Shown: one piece after another, positions 24,747-34,258 of the stretch
How positions within the stretch are numbered: position 1 is the stretch's first letter
Layout of the letters: each line of letters begins with the position of its first letter
Origin: DATKYQ01 sp035528415
Lineage (GTDB): Bacteria > Myxococcota > B64-G9
Direction: 5' to 3'
DNA length: 64,000 bases
NCBI GenBank assembly: GCA_035528415.1
Contig: DATKYQ010000022.1
Coordinates: forward strand, 151,552-215,551
Translations under genes and position numbers: made by a program
The notes under the pieces: model-generated
Seen by the model: only the letters and a program-made list of their open reading frames with translations
What the model was told of the DNA's origin: nothing
Database searches by the model: none

Positions 24747-25137
24747 GCTCGCTGCCGGAAAAGATCGGCTTCAGCCGGCAGTAAGGCATGTCTTGCGTGC
24801 AGTCGGCGTCGTCGCTGCACAGCTTATGACAGCGCTTGTCGCCGGCGGCGCTGCACTGGTCGGCAAAGCCGCGCTTGCAGTAGTACGAATCCCAGCAGAT
24901 GTAGCCGTGCTTGCAGCCGCCCTCCTGCCGGGTGCACTCGGCCACCGTCGTTTTCCGGGATCCCTGATCCGTGGATTCTTCATCGGCCGCCTTTCTCTCT
25001 GCGGCGACCTCACGGGCGGCCTTGAGCAACGCAGGATCGTAGGCGCTCGCCGGCGGTTGCTCCCGCGGGTGGCACCCGCCGTAGACTAAGAGCGGCACGG
25101 CGAACAACGCGGCCAGAATACAAACAATCTTCTTCAT
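24706..25137 (-). CDS. Small Cys-rich lipoprotein
   Basis: A 143-aa lipoprotein with lipobox VYGGC (Cys near residue 22), an Ala/Glu-rich linker, and a Cys-rich C-terminal domain (CKHGYICWDSYYC, CHKLCSDDADC) that echoes the modules of the 525-aa lipoprotein at 18832-20409. Its 3' end overlaps the start of the G1P dehydrogenase gene by 41 bp on the same strand. Function unknown; probably a disulfide-rich outer-membrane or periplasmic protein. Confidence 0.75.
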   Translation of the reverse strand: MKKIVCILAALFAVPLLVYGGCHPREQPPASAYDPALLKAAREVAAERKAADEESTDQGSRKTTVAECTRQEGGCKHGYICWDSYYCKRGFADQCSAAGDKRCHKLCSDDADCTQDMPYCRLKPIFSGSERGVEEKFCVRERN

Positions 25138-25220
25138 GGGACACCCCCAAAGGGTTCGAGAACGCTAACAGCGCTCTACAGCTTGACAGACCATGGTCTT
25201 TCTTTCAACCCGTTTGACGC

Positions 25221-25250
25221 TTGACAGCCCCGAGAGATTTGCCCTAGAGT
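25221..25250 (+). promoter_or_regulatory. Sigma70-like promoter for the 25303 lipoprotein
   Basis: TTGACA (25221-25226) and TAGAGT (25245-25250) are 18 bases apart, about 52 bp before the ATG. A second TTGACA lies at 25182-25187 without a partner. Confidence 0.5.
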
Positions 25251-25302
25251 GGGCCATCGATTTGTGAGTAGACCAATTAATCGGCAGAAAAGGAGAGGGA
25301 AC

Positions 25303-26202
25303 ATGAAAAAGGTATTGACATTGGCAGTGGTAATGCTGGCAGCTCTAGCGATCGGCATCGTCTTCATCCAGTGCGGGGGAGACGACAACGGCGAAACCTG
25401 TCCCGCCAAGTGCGGTGTGGGACTCGAGTGCTGTGCAGCCTGTGCCTGTGCAACGGGCACCTGTAGCGCCGAAGGAAAATGCGAGGTTTCCGACTGCTGC
25501 CCCAGCGCCCCGCAGGGCAAATACCACATCGATATCGCCGGCAAGGTGATTGACGCCTCCACCGGGCTGGGCACCGCCGTCGCCGTGGCTGCCATTTCGC
25601 CGACCGAGGCCTTGACCACCAGCACGCCGGAGCTGCTCGTGCAGACCGTCTCGGCCGCCGACGGCATCTTCGCCCTCGACTGCTTCGACGTCACCAACGT
25701 AGCCCTGGGCGCCGTCATCCTGACCGATGACGACCCGATGGACGCCGCCGGCGGCACCTACTTCCCCACCGGCACCGGCGTCATCGGCTGGAACACCAAC
25801 GCAGAGAAGGTATGCGTGAGCTCAGCCGTGGCGATAGCCGTTCCCAACGCCATCGTCGCCAATTTCGACCAGCTTCCCGACATCGACTCGGCCACAGAGG
25901 GATTCGTGATGGGCACAGTGGTCTCGGCCGAAGGGGCTCCCGTCGAGGGCGCCGTGATCAAGAAGACCATGGACAACGGGGCAACCTGGGTGGATCTCGA
26001 CAAGGTCTACTATCCTATCACAGGCTCCACAGACATGAGCGGCACGGCCACCTCGGCCAACGGCTCCTACGTCCTGCCGGCTTCGAACTTCGTCTCGATC
26101 ACCACCATCCACGCCGAGAAGGACGGCATGACCTTCGACGACGCCATGGTGGCGGCAACCGGCGGGTTCTGCTTCTTCGCGATGCTCCCCGAGGCCGAAT
26201 AG
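25303..26202 (+). CDS. Putative Cys-rich lipoprotein
   Basis: A 299-aa exported protein. The ATG at 25303 follows AGGAGAGG. The hydrophobic N-terminus ends in VFIQCGGDDNGETC; the Cys is placed like a lipobox Cys, but Gln at -1 is atypical, so lipidation is uncertain. A short Cys cluster (CGVGLECCAACAC ... CCPSAP) is followed by two beta-sandwich-like regions that resemble carboxypeptidase-regulatory domains (GKVIDASTGLGTAVAVAAIS; GTVVSAEGAPVEGAVIKK). A good intrinsic terminator follows 28 bp after the stop, so the gene is probably monocistronic. Function unknown. Confidence 0.85.
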   Translation: MKKVLTLAVVMLAALAIGIVFIQCGGDDNGETCPAKCGVGLECCAACACATGTCSAEGKCEVSDCCPSAPQGKYHIDIAGKVIDASTGLGTAVAVAAISPTEALTTSTPELLVQTVSAADGIFALDCFDVTNVALGAVILTDDDPMDAAGGTYFPTGTGVIGWNTNAEKVCVSSAVAIAVPNAIVANFDQLPDIDSATEGFVMGTVVSAEGAPVEGAVIKKTMDNGATWVDLDKVYYPITGSTDMSGTATSANGSYVLPASNFVSITTIHAEKDGMTFDDAMVAATGGFCFFAMLPEAE

Positions 26203-26229
26203 TACCGAAGGCTATTTTATGACATGACT

Positions 26230-26263
26230 GGCGTGGAGCCGTTCAGGCTCCACGCCGTTTTTT
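26230..26263 (+). terminator. Intrinsic terminator
   Basis: A perfect 11-bp stem (GGCGTGGAGCC / GGCTCCACGCC) with a 5-base loop (GTTCA) and a run of six T. It ends the transcript of the lipoprotein gene and lies just upstream of the FadL-type gene. Confidence 0.95.
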
Positions 26264-26301
26264 CAATCCCCGATGCCGCACCTTCTTCGAGGAGCCTTTT
26301 C

Positions 26302-27708
26302 ATGAGACGACAGTGTCTTGCAGTGGCTTGTGTTTTCCTGCTGTGCGCACCGCTCGCCCGGGCCGGAGGTTTTTTGGTCTACGAGCACGGCGCCCGGGCC
26401 ACGGGAATGGCCGACGCGCGCACCGCGCTGGCCGACGACGTCGACGCCCTGTTTTTCAACCCGGCCGCCATCACCGAGCTGCCAGGCATACAACTCGAAC
26501 TGGGGCTTACCGGCATGATTCCTTTCACCAGTTACAAAGCAGCCAAGAACACGCCCGATCGAACCTACAATCGTTACTACGACCCGGATGGCGAGAACCC
26601 GGTTCCGATCAACGACGGGATGAACGACGCCGATGCCAAGATCAAGGCTTACACGCCGATCCATATTTACGCCTCGTACAAGATCCCGGACATCGGGCTC
26701 TCGGTGGGACTGGGGATTTTCAACCCCTTCGGCATGGGCACCTTCTGGCACGGAGACTTCGACGGGCGCTTCATCGGCACCGAGAGCGAGATGCAGACCT
26801 TCTTCACCCAGCCTGTTGTCGCGCTCGATCTGGCCGAGCTGATCGGCATCAAGGATATTCTGAAGCTGTCCGTCGCCGTCGGTTATAATTTCGTATACGG
26901 CACGGCCAGGCTCTCCAAACACATCGACCTGCGCCTGGCCGAGATACTGCCCACCGCCGATCCGATCCGCGACCCTTGGGGCGTGATGACGATGACCGGC
27001 TCGGCCACCGGCCACGGCTGGAACGTGGCCCTGCACGCGGAGTTGCCGGGCTGGTTCTCGGTCGGCGCCTCCATCCGCGGCCACGTCAATCTGCCCTTCA
27101 GCGGCACGGCCAAATTCTGGTTCAACGAGGCCGGGCGGGAGGCCGTGGATGCGCTGTCGATCATCCTGCCGGACGAGACGAACGGTCATGTTGATATTGA
27201 CCTGCCCATGAACATGAACTTCGGAGTAGCCTTCCTGGGCATAGACCACCTGAAAATCGCCCTGGATTTCTACATCGCCTTCTTCTCGTCGTTCAAGGAA
27301 ATCGACTTGCACTTCGACTGCGCCGATGACGATCCGCCCTGCAATGCCGTGTCGGACCCGATCAGGAAAGACTGGCACAGCTCGTGGGAGCTTTCACTGG
27401 GGGCCGAGTACGAGGTGTTCGACGGCTTCATGGTCCGGGCCGGATACGGCATGGTGTCGAACCCGGTTCCCCCGGAGACCTTCGATCCTTCCCTGCCCGA
27501 CGGGCGCCGCGATCTGATCTGCTTCGGGGCCGGCTACGCCATGGACTGGTGGAAGATCGATTTCGGCTATATGCTGGCCATGTGGGGTGGGACCAAAGAC
27601 AACGACATCGGCGACGGGGACGCCACCGGCGCCCCCAACGGCAAGGCCAACGGCGACTATAGGACTATCGCCCACCTGATTGCACTGTCACTCGGGGCGC
27701 AGTTCTAG
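26302..27708 (+). CDS. FadL/OmpP1/TodX-family outer-membrane channel
   Basis: A 468-aa beta-barrel protein. A signal peptide (LAVACVFLLCAPLARA, to about residue 22) is followed by the FadL N-terminal motif GFLVYEHGARATGMADARTA and DDVDALFFNPAAI, the hatch region of hydrophobic-substrate channels. The remainder alternates beta strands and ends in a C-terminal Phe (LGAQF), the outer-membrane insertion signal. The ATG at 26302 with AGGAG is chosen; a longer frame would include the terminator. It probably imports fatty acids or other hydrophobic compounds. The 3' end stands four bases from the converging MEMO gene. Confidence 0.92.
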   Translation: MRRQCLAVACVFLLCAPLARAGGFLVYEHGARATGMADARTALADDVDALFFNPAAITELPGIQLELGLTGMIPFTSYKAAKNTPDRTYNRYYDPDGENPVPINDGMNDADAKIKAYTPIHIYASYKIPDIGLSVGLGIFNPFGMGTFWHGDFDGRFIGTESEMQTFFTQPVVALDLAELIGIKDILKLSVAVGYNFVYGTARLSKHIDLRLAEILPTADPIRDPWGVMTMTGSATGHGWNVALHAELPGWFSVGASIRGHVNLPFSGTAKFWFNEAGREAVDALSIILPDETNGHVDIDLPMNMNFGVAFLGIDHLKIALDFYIAFFSSFKEIDLHFDCADDDPPCNAVSDPIRKDWHSSWELSLGAEYEVFDGFMVRAGYGMVSNPVPPETFDPSLPDGRRDLICFGAGYAMDWWKIDFGYMLAMWGGTKDNDIGDGDATGAPNGKANGDYRTIAHLIALSLGAQF

Positions 27709-27712
27709 TACC

Positions 27713-29353
27713 CTACTTACTCTCGCCGAAAACCAGGGCGCTGAAGCGCGAAATTTGCGCCTTTGGGGATTTCCAGCAACCCTTCTCGAAGACGTGGGCC
27801 TTGCGGCACAGGTTGTCAAGGTACTCCTCGACCGTGTCCCAGTGCTGTTCCACCGGCACCTGGGGCAGGAAAACACCGCGGTTGAAACCCAACTGCAGCC
27901 AGACACCGTCGCGCCCGATTTCAATCTCAGCCAGCGGGTCCTTCACCGGAACTCTTGGCGTCAAGACCGAAATCTCTATTTCTATGTCGGCAAGCTCTGC
28001 CAAGACAACCGGCCGGAAGCGCGTGTCGTGTACGGCGGCGTCTATAGCCCGATCGCGAACCATCTTCCAGAGGGGATCCACGGGCTCCATGTAGCCGATG
28101 CAGCCTCGAAGCTGGCCTTGTTTCTTCAGAGTGACGAAGGCGGCTCCGGGCTTTATTAGCCCCTCCAGCTTCGGCTCGAAGTCCTTCGTCTTTCCGTCGC
28201 GCACATAGGCATCGAGAGCCTCGCGGGCGATCTTCAAAAGCGCCTGCTTCTCCCGGTCGTTCAGGTAGTCGCCCGTCGAACCGCCGGGCTTCGCTGGCGG
28301 TTTGCGCGCTTGCGCCAAACTGACCGCCACGGCGCTGTAGCCCACGATGCGGCTGTTTTTGTCTCCGACCACGTCGCCGGAGTTGCGCCGATCTAAAACC
28401 GTCGCTTTGGCGTCGCCATAAAGTCGAGCAAGCTCCATTAAAGTCAACACCGGACCCATGCCGCAAAACTGGGCGCAGTCGGGCTGCGGGCGTTCGTCGG
28501 GCGACAGCTTGACGTTCATGTGCGCCCCTCGAAAGGCCTGGTAGGCCGCAAACAGCCCGGCCGTGTCCAGCACCGTAACGTAGCGCAGGGCGTTCTTGTC
28601 CATGGCCTGCGCGACGTCGTAGGAGAAATCGTGCGACATGTCGGTGCTGGCCACGAACAGGGTATCGTTACCGGGAAAAGTTTTCTTGAGCGCGGCCGCG
28701 AGCTTTTTCATCGGTTGCGGATCGGATTGCGAGATCATCAGCGGCACCAGTTTGAAGCCCGGCACAACCACCTGCAGGAAAGGAAGTTCCACCTCGAGGG
28801 CGTGTTCGCCGATGAACTTCTCTTCGTCCAGGCGGGCGATTCCGGTCGCGGCCAACTCTTTTACGGCCCGGCGATCGATTGGCACGTCGCCCAGCGGCGT
28901 CCGGTAAGCGTCCGCGTCAAGCAGCGCCGGAGTCGGGTACCAGCGATGGTGGGCCGGCCCGAGCACCACCACCCGCTTGTAGTCGCGGCCGCGAACCGCC
29001 TGGAAGGCAAAGGCGGCCACCGGACCGGAATACGGATATCCCGCGTGTGGAACTATAACTCCCAGGATATCGCCGTCGATTGTTTTTCCCTTTTGCGCCT
29101 TGCCCAGAAACTCGTCGATCATGGCACGCAGGCTCTTCGCGTCGGCGGGATAGAACGAGCCGGCCACCTGCGGTTCGAAGACCTTGCCCGGTTTATGATC
29201 TTCTACGGTCACCGCCTTACCGCCCGCGGCCGGTGCTGCCGTTGTTTTCTGCTCCTGGCAACTTGCCGCCATCAGCAGGCCGGTACAGGCCATGACTGCT
29301 CCGGCCAGAGCCAACCTTCCGGATAAATTGAATCGCATAGGTTTAATATTCAT
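27713..29353 (-). CDS. Exported MEMO-AMMECR1 fusion lipoprotein
   Basis: A 546-aa fusion. It has a lipoprotein-type signal peptide (GAVMACTGLLMAASC, Cys near residue 31), a MEMO1 domain (about 55-345) with VPHAGYPYSGPVAAFAF, GPAHHRWYP, EHALEVELPFLQ and STDMSHDFSYDVA, and an AMMECR1 domain (about 365-540) with GRCIGY-type LRGCIGYMEPVDPL and RDRAIDAA. In most microbes MEMO and AMMECR1 (AmmeMemoRadiSam B and A) are cytoplasmic and encoded beside a radical SAM protein; neither applies here. The ATG at 29353 follows AGGAG by eight bases. Export is predicted from the signal sequence; function is unknown. Confidence 0.88.
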   Translation of the reverse strand: MNIKPMRFNLSGRLALAGAVMACTGLLMAASCQEQKTTAAPAAGGKAVTVEDHKPGKVFEPQVAGSFYPADAKSLRAMIDEFLGKAQKGKTIDGDILGVIVPHAGYPYSGPVAAFAFQAVRGRDYKRVVVLGPAHHRWYPTPALLDADAYRTPLGDVPIDRRAVKELAATGIARLDEEKFIGEHALEVELPFLQVVVPGFKLVPLMISQSDPQPMKKLAAALKKTFPGNDTLFVASTDMSHDFSYDVAQAMDKNALRYVTVLDTAGLFAAYQAFRGAHMNVKLSPDERPQPDCAQFCGMGPVLTLMELARLYGDAKATVLDRRNSGDVVGDKNSRIVGYSAVAVSLAQARKPPAKPGGSTGDYLNDREKQALLKIAREALDAYVRDGKTKDFEPKLEGLIKPGAAFVTLKKQGQLRGCIGYMEPVDPLWKMVRDRAIDAAVHDTRFRPVVLAELADIEIEISVLTPRVPVKDPLAEIEIGRDGVWLQLGFNRGVFLPQVPVEQHWDTVEEYLDNLCRKAHVFEKGCWKSPKAQISRFSALVFGESK

Positions 29354-29377
29354 TTCGTGCACTCCTGCTCGCGCCGC

Positions 29378-30775
29378 TCAAGGCGCTTCACCCGGACCGT
29401 CCAGGGCCTGCCAGTCGACATCCGGTGACTCGGGCTCACCCGCGCCTTTTCGCTGATACTTGCCGCCGCGGAATTCTCCCTTGTAGCGCTTACCGTGGGG
29501 CAGGATCATCTCTCCTTGTCCATGCGCCAGCCCGTATTTCCACTCACCTTTGTATTTTGCGCCCTTTGGAAAACGGCAACTTCCCCGGCCGTGGCGCTTG
29601 CCTCGGCTGAAGCCGCCCTCGTAGCGGTAGCCGTCCCTGCGCGTTTCGATCCCTTGCCCTTCTTTCTGCCCGTTCTTGAACTGGCCAGAGTATTTCGCGC
29701 CGTTTTTCTTGTCTATCAACGTTCCCCGACCGTCGAACTTGCCCGCCTTCCAGCCGCCTGAGTATTTCATCTTGGAGTTCTCGAGCGTCCCCCGGCCATG
29801 GGCCTTGCCGGCCTTCCACTGCCCCGTGTAGCTGGTGCCATCGGTGACCTTCAAGCTTCCCTGACCGTCTCGCTGTCCGTTTTTCCAGCCTCCCTCATAG
29901 CCGAACTTGCCCTTGCGGACTTCCTTGCCGCGGCCATTACGCTGGCCGTTTTTCCAACCACCTGTGTAGATGGTGCCGTCAGCGAGCGTCTCGGTCCCGC
30001 GCCCGTCGCGCTTGCCGGCCTTGAAGCTGCCGATGTATTTTCCGCCGTCAGGCAGGATCAAGGTGCCCTTGCCGTTCGGCAGGCCGTTCTGGTATGAACC
30101 TTCGTAGCGGCTGCCGTCTGCGAATTTCGTTGTGCCCCAGCCGATTCGCCGACCGTCTTTCCAGATTCCCTCGAAGTTGCCGCCATCGGGCAGTTTCTCG
30201 ACACCCTGCCCTGATCTTTTTCCGTTCTCCCACTGGCCACTGTAACTGCTGCCGTCCTTGAGCGTCTCGCTCCCCTGCCCTTGCCGCTTGCCCTGCTTCC
30301 ACTCGCCCTCGTAACGGCTGCCGTTCGGGAGCGTCTCCGTGCCATGGCCGTCGCGCAGGTCGGCCTTCCAGTCACCCGTGTATGAAAGGCCGTAGGAGGT
30401 CTTCATCGTCCCCCGGCCGTTACGCAGGTCGGCCTTCCAGTCGCCCTGGTAACTGGTGCCCGTCGCGGAAACCGAGTTTCCCACACCTTCCCGAACGCCG
30501 TTTTTCCACTGGCCGGAATATTTCGACCCGTCCCCTCCGCTGATGCGTCCCTGTCCGTTGGGCAATCCGAATTTGAACTCGCCCTCGTAGACGGCCCCAT
30601 CGGGCCCGGCCGCCTTTCCCTTGCCCTCGGCCAGCCCGCCCTTGCAGCCCCCCTCCAAAAAGCGCCAGGCGCTCATGGATTCATGAACTTTACAACCAGC
30701 GGCACTCCCGGCTCCTGCCGCCGATGCCGCGGCACACGAAAGGAAGGCTGCTAAAACAATTCGTACCGTGTGCAT
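29378..30775 (-). CDS. Exported MORN-repeat protein, about 17 repeats
   Basis: A 465-aa protein consisting almost entirely of MORN repeats, Y-x-G-x-W-x(2)-G-x(3)-G-x-G. I count 16 complete repeats (from YEGEFKFGLPNGQG to YKGEWKYGLAHGQG) and one partial repeat between about residues 65 and 440. A signal peptide (MHTVRIVLAAFLSCAAASAA) precedes a Cys-containing linker. MORN repeats form an extended beta-ribbon that may bind lipids or proteins; an exported bacterial MORN protein of this length is unusual. The ATG at 30775 follows GGGAGGGG; upstream in-frame starts are rejected because this ribosome site would be coding. Confidence 0.88.
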   Translation of the reverse strand: MHTVRIVLAAFLSCAAASAAGAGSAAGCKVHESMSAWRFLEGGCKGGLAEGKGKAAGPDGAVYEGEFKFGLPNGQGRISGGDGSKYSGQWKNGVREGVGNSVSATGTSYQGDWKADLRNGRGTMKTSYGLSYTGDWKADLRDGHGTETLPNGSRYEGEWKQGKRQGQGSETLKDGSSYSGQWENGKRSGQGVEKLPDGGNFEGIWKDGRRIGWGTTKFADGSRYEGSYQNGLPNGKGTLILPDGGKYIGSFKAGKRDGRGTETLADGTIYTGGWKNGQRNGRGKEVRKGKFGYEGGWKNGQRDGQGSLKVTDGTSYTGQWKAGKAHGRGTLENSKMKYSGGWKAGKFDGRGTLIDKKNGAKYSGQFKNGQKEGQGIETRRDGYRYEGGFSRGKRHGRGSCRFPKGAKYKGEWKYGLAHGQGEMILPHGKRYKGEFRGGKYQRKGAGEPESPDVDWQALDGPGEAP

Positions 30776-30963
30776 TAAATGCCCCTCCCGCATGTTCCTG
30801 CAGGCATGCGAAATTACCACCCGAGCGAAAATGTGTCCACGAAACATTTTGAACCGACATTCGTGTCCTGGTCCGCTGCAGCCGGCAGAGGCTGCACCGG
30901 CGTATCTCCCGGCAAAGTCCGGTGATACCCATGGGCTTCTGATTTTCTATCTCCTGCCGTCGG

Positions 30964-33900
30964 TCAGGGCGTGATGCACTCGGCGGTATAGCTCACCTCT
31001 ATCACATCGCCCATCTCGGGCACGTAACCCGCGCCGAAGCAGATGCTGTTGGTGTCGGGATAGTATACCCAGCCGTCGGAACAGGCGTCGCAGTCGTTGC
31101 AGGATGCCTTGGGTACCGGGTTGCCGTTTACCGTCACGCCTATCGAGGTCGAATCGGCCGGGCGACTGAGGGGGAATTCGCGGATGGCGGCGAAGGCGTC
31201 GATGCCGAGACTTTGCAGCGCCTGGGCCCAGTTGCTGGTGCAAATGGAGACGAACAGGCCGCCGGTCTGATTGGCCACCTCGATATAGCGGCTGCCGTTA
31301 TCGGCGGTGGCGCAGCCGTTGGGATCGTCACCGACGATGGCGCTGACGGCCATGCGCTCGGTGTTGCGGTAGCCCTTGATCGAGGAGAAGAAATCCACGT
31401 AGAAATCGGGGTCGCCGGCCGACTGGTCCTGCTCGTCGCTGAGGCAGATGATGTACAGCTTGGCGTCTTCGCGCAGGAAGCCGCCGTTTCTCGTCGGGTC
31501 GTCGATGTAGCCGGGGCTTAAAGCGGTCCAGGCCGCCTCCAGGCCCGACTCCTGCTCGTCGGAGCAACAGGTGCCAATCTTGACGTTGTCGCGGAAAGCA
31601 TCGGTCAGGTTTGGCGTCGAGTTGGTGATGATCTTGGGCCGCCCGGGAGCCTGCACCAAAACGCCGGGGAGGATGTCCCGCGCCGGGCTGCCCTGGCCCG
31701 TCTCCGGGTCGTTGACCTCGGTGGATGTCACGCCGATGTGAAAATCGACGTTCAGGGTGATGGCATAGTTGATGAAAGAGTCGAAGTTGGTGGCCAGCGC
31801 GTTTTGCTCTTCGCTCATCGAACCCGAATTGTCGATCACGAACAACACGTCTGAGCGAACCTGGTCGGGCTGGTGAAATACGTCGGTCTGATCGGTGATG
31901 TTGGTGCCGCGGCCGTACAAGGGTATCGCCAGAAGCTGCGTGTTCGAGGCATCCGACTCGATGTACAGAGTGGAACGATCGGTGTTGTTGCCGGTGGGGA
32001 TGTAACGCAGACGGATCTCAACCGAGGCGCCGGCGTTGAGCGTGTGAGGAGTACCGGGAGCCGAGCGGATCTGGAACGGCCCGCCGGGAGTCTCGAGGTA
32101 GATGTCGCCAATGATCAAGGCGATGCCGCCCAGGTTGTAGATCGTGATGTGCAGTTCGGGCGAGGCGCAGCCGATCGTAACCACCCCGAAATCGAGCTCG
32201 GCCGGGACCGCGGCGATGGTCCCCTCGTCGGCGCTGCCCTTGACCGGAATGCAGGCCTGTCCGAGGGCTATCGGCTGTCCGCCGTTGCTCATCACGCAAT
32301 CCCAGCCGCCAAGTTGCAGATCGGGATCGTCGGCGTTCAGCCACAGGTAGCTCTTGTGCTGACCCGGGTGGCCGGGTGCGAAGGTTATTTCAACGTCTAC
32401 CTGCGAGCCGGCCTGGCCCGCCCTGTTGACGGTGAAGGGAACCGGCGGGTTCGAGGTGATAGACAGGTCTCCGGGCGTTGTGAAGCTCTGCTTGAGTTCC
32501 AGGTGGTTGACGGTGCAGACCTCCTGGCCCCGGTTTTGCAGGACTATGTTGGCGGTCTGGGTGTTGTTCACCTTGACCATACCGTAGTTCTGGCTGGTGG
32601 GGGTGATGCTCAGGTCGCAAACGACGGCATCGACGCCCTGGCCGTTCAGGTCGACCGGGATCTCGTTAGCGTCCTTGTCGTTTCCGTAGAGGGTCAGGGT
32701 TCCGGTATCGGCGCCCATGTCTGTGGGCGAGTAGCTCAACTTGACAAGCAGCGTGTCGCCGGGATCGAAGTTTGTGTTGGCCGCTGGCTTTTGGTCGAGC
32801 GTGAACTCGTTGCCTGACGAGTTGCGGGTTATGGCGACGTCGTTGAGAGTGCAGGTGTCGGTGCCCTGGTTGGAAACGATCAGGTCGACTGTCTGGCTGC
32901 CGCCGACGACCACTCCGCCGAAGGAAACCGCGAATGGCGTGGCCTGAATGTCGCAGGCCCGGGGGATCGACCTTCCCTGCAAGGCCACCGTGCCGGTCAG
33001 GTGGTTGGTCGGGTTGGAGGCCGGATCGTCGGAGAAGATGTCGACTCCTCCGGCATCCGAGCCGTCCGCCGGGGGCGAGTACTTCACCTCGACGTCGATC
33101 GCCTGGCCGGGCGTGAGCGTCATGGGGTACCCGGCCGGATTGACCAGCGAAAAGTCCGCGCTCGAGTCGACGTTCATGGCCACGTTGATCAGGTTCAGAT
33201 CGAGCAGCCCGCAGTTGGTGATCTTGAAGCTCTTGGTCAGGCTCTCGCCGGATGGCACGTTGCCAAAATCCAGAAAGAGGGGGTCGGGACACACCCGCGG
33301 CGCCAGCGCCTTGCCGGAGAGCAGCACCAGGATCTGCCGCTCGTTGACGTCGTTGGTGTCGATCTGCAGGCTGCTGTGGTGCTCTCCGCCCGTGCCGGGA
33401 TCGTATTCCACGAAGATCTCCGCCTGGCTCCCCGCCTCCAGCACGCCTGGCAGGCCGCTGCCGTTCTCGTGCAGCACGAACTGGTTGAAATCGCCGGTGC
33501 CGAATTTCAGCCCGGAGATCTGCAACTGGCGATCACCCTGGTTGTAGATTGTCACCCGGCGCCGCAGCGATGTCTGCATGTCGACCTCGCCGAAAGGAAT
33601 CTCGAAGTCGGCCGGCGCCACCTCGTCGTTGCAAATCACAGCGGCCGCGGCACAGTCGGCCCCGTCCTGGTCTCCCTGGCAGTCGGAGATACAAACCTTG
33701 ATCTCTGGCGTCACGCCCTCGCCGGCGAGCGTCACGGTGAGTAGCTTGTAGTCGGAGGCGTTGGTCTCGATGGTGAAGCTGCCGGTGTCCTTGCCGACGT
33801 CGACCGGCGCGTAAGACACCTGCAGCACCAGGCTGTCTCCAGAGTCAATCGCCAGTGAGCCGCCCGAGGACGGGCACTCGACGAAGATCCCGCCCGAACG

Positions 33901-34227
33901 GCAGGCCACCGAGAGTTCCTGGCTGGAAGCGGGATCGAGGAGCACCTTGCTGACCTGCAGCAGCGACTTGCCGCCGTTGTGCACGAAGAGATATTGGTGC
34001 TTTACGATATCCACGTCGACCAGCCCGAAGTCGATCGGGATCTCGCCCGACTCCGGGGTCTGAGAGAACTGATCATCGGGGACGGGACCGTCACTGTCGC
34101 CTATGAATATCCGGTCGGCCAGGGGCGCCGCGGTGGTCAGCCCGCCGCCGCTGTCGCACTCGCAGTTGGCGGCCACGATGAAAACCGCCAGTGCCCCGAG
34201 AAATAGTATCGCCCGCTTCGTATTCAT
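30964..34227 (-). CDS. Giant lipoprotein: Hydin-like repeats plus vWA domain (paralogue 1)
   Basis: A 1087-aa exported protein. A hydrophobic N-terminus ends in VAANCECDSGGG (lipobox-like, with Asn at -1). Residues about 60-780 form repeated Ig-like domains of the choice-of-anchor D/Hydin type (FGLVDVDIVKHQYLFVHNGG, FGNVPSGESLTKSFKI, FGGVVVGGSQTVDLIVSN). A von Willebrand A-like domain follows (about 790-1030) with the MIDAS motif VIDNSGSM, and then a Cys pair motif CNDCDAC near the C-terminus. The downstream paralogue at 34259-37564 shares the same order and many identical stretches. MIDAS-containing surface lipoproteins usually bind ligands with a divalent metal. The ATG at 34227 is preferred over a longer frame with a poor start. 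Confidence 0.88.
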   Translation of the reverse strand: MNTKRAILFLGALAVFIVAANCECDSGGGLTTAAPLADRIFIGDSDGPVPDDQFSQTPESGEIPIDFGLVDVDIVKHQYLFVHNGGKSLLQVSKVLLDPASSQELSVACRSGGIFVECPSSGGSLAIDSGDSLVLQVSYAPVDVGKDTGSFTIETNASDYKLLTVTLAGEGVTPEIKVCISDCQGDQDGADCAAAAVICNDEVAPADFEIPFGEVDMQTSLRRRVTIYNQGDRQLQISGLKFGTGDFNQFVLHENGSGLPGVLEAGSQAEIFVEYDPGTGGEHHSSLQIDTNDVNERQILVLLSGKALAPRVCPDPLFLDFGNVPSGESLTKSFKITNCGLLDLNLINVAMNVDSSADFSLVNPAGYPMTLTPGQAIDVEVKYSPPADGSDAGGVDIFSDDPASNPTNHLTGTVALQGRSIPRACDIQATPFAVSFGGVVVGGSQTVDLIVSNQGTDTCTLNDVAITRNSSGNEFTLDQKPAANTNFDPGDTLLVKLSYSPTDMGADTGTLTLYGNDKDANEIPVDLNGQGVDAVVCDLSITPTSQNYGMVKVNNTQTANIVLQNRGQEVCTVNHLELKQSFTTPGDLSITSNPPVPFTVNRAGQAGSQVDVEITFAPGHPGQHKSYLWLNADDPDLQLGGWDCVMSNGGQPIALGQACIPVKGSADEGTIAAVPAELDFGVVTIGCASPELHITIYNLGGIALIIGDIYLETPGGPFQIRSAPGTPHTLNAGASVEIRLRYIPTGNNTDRSTLYIESDASNTQLLAIPLYGRGTNITDQTDVFHQPDQVRSDVLFVIDNSGSMSEEQNALATNFDSFINYAITLNVDFHIGVTSTEVNDPETGQGSPARDILPGVLVQAPGRPKIITNSTPNLTDAFRDNVKIGTCCSDEQESGLEAAWTALSPGYIDDPTRNGGFLREDAKLYIICLSDEQDQSAGDPDFYVDFFSSIKGYRNTERMAVSAIVGDDPNGCATADNGSRYIEVANQTGGLFVSICTSNWAQALQSLGIDAFAAIREFPLSRPADSTSIGVTVNGNPVPKASCNDCDACSDGWVYYPDTNSICFGAGYVPEMGDVIEVSYTAECITP

Positions 34228-34258
34228 GGGATTGTCCTCCTTGCTTACGCCTCTTATT

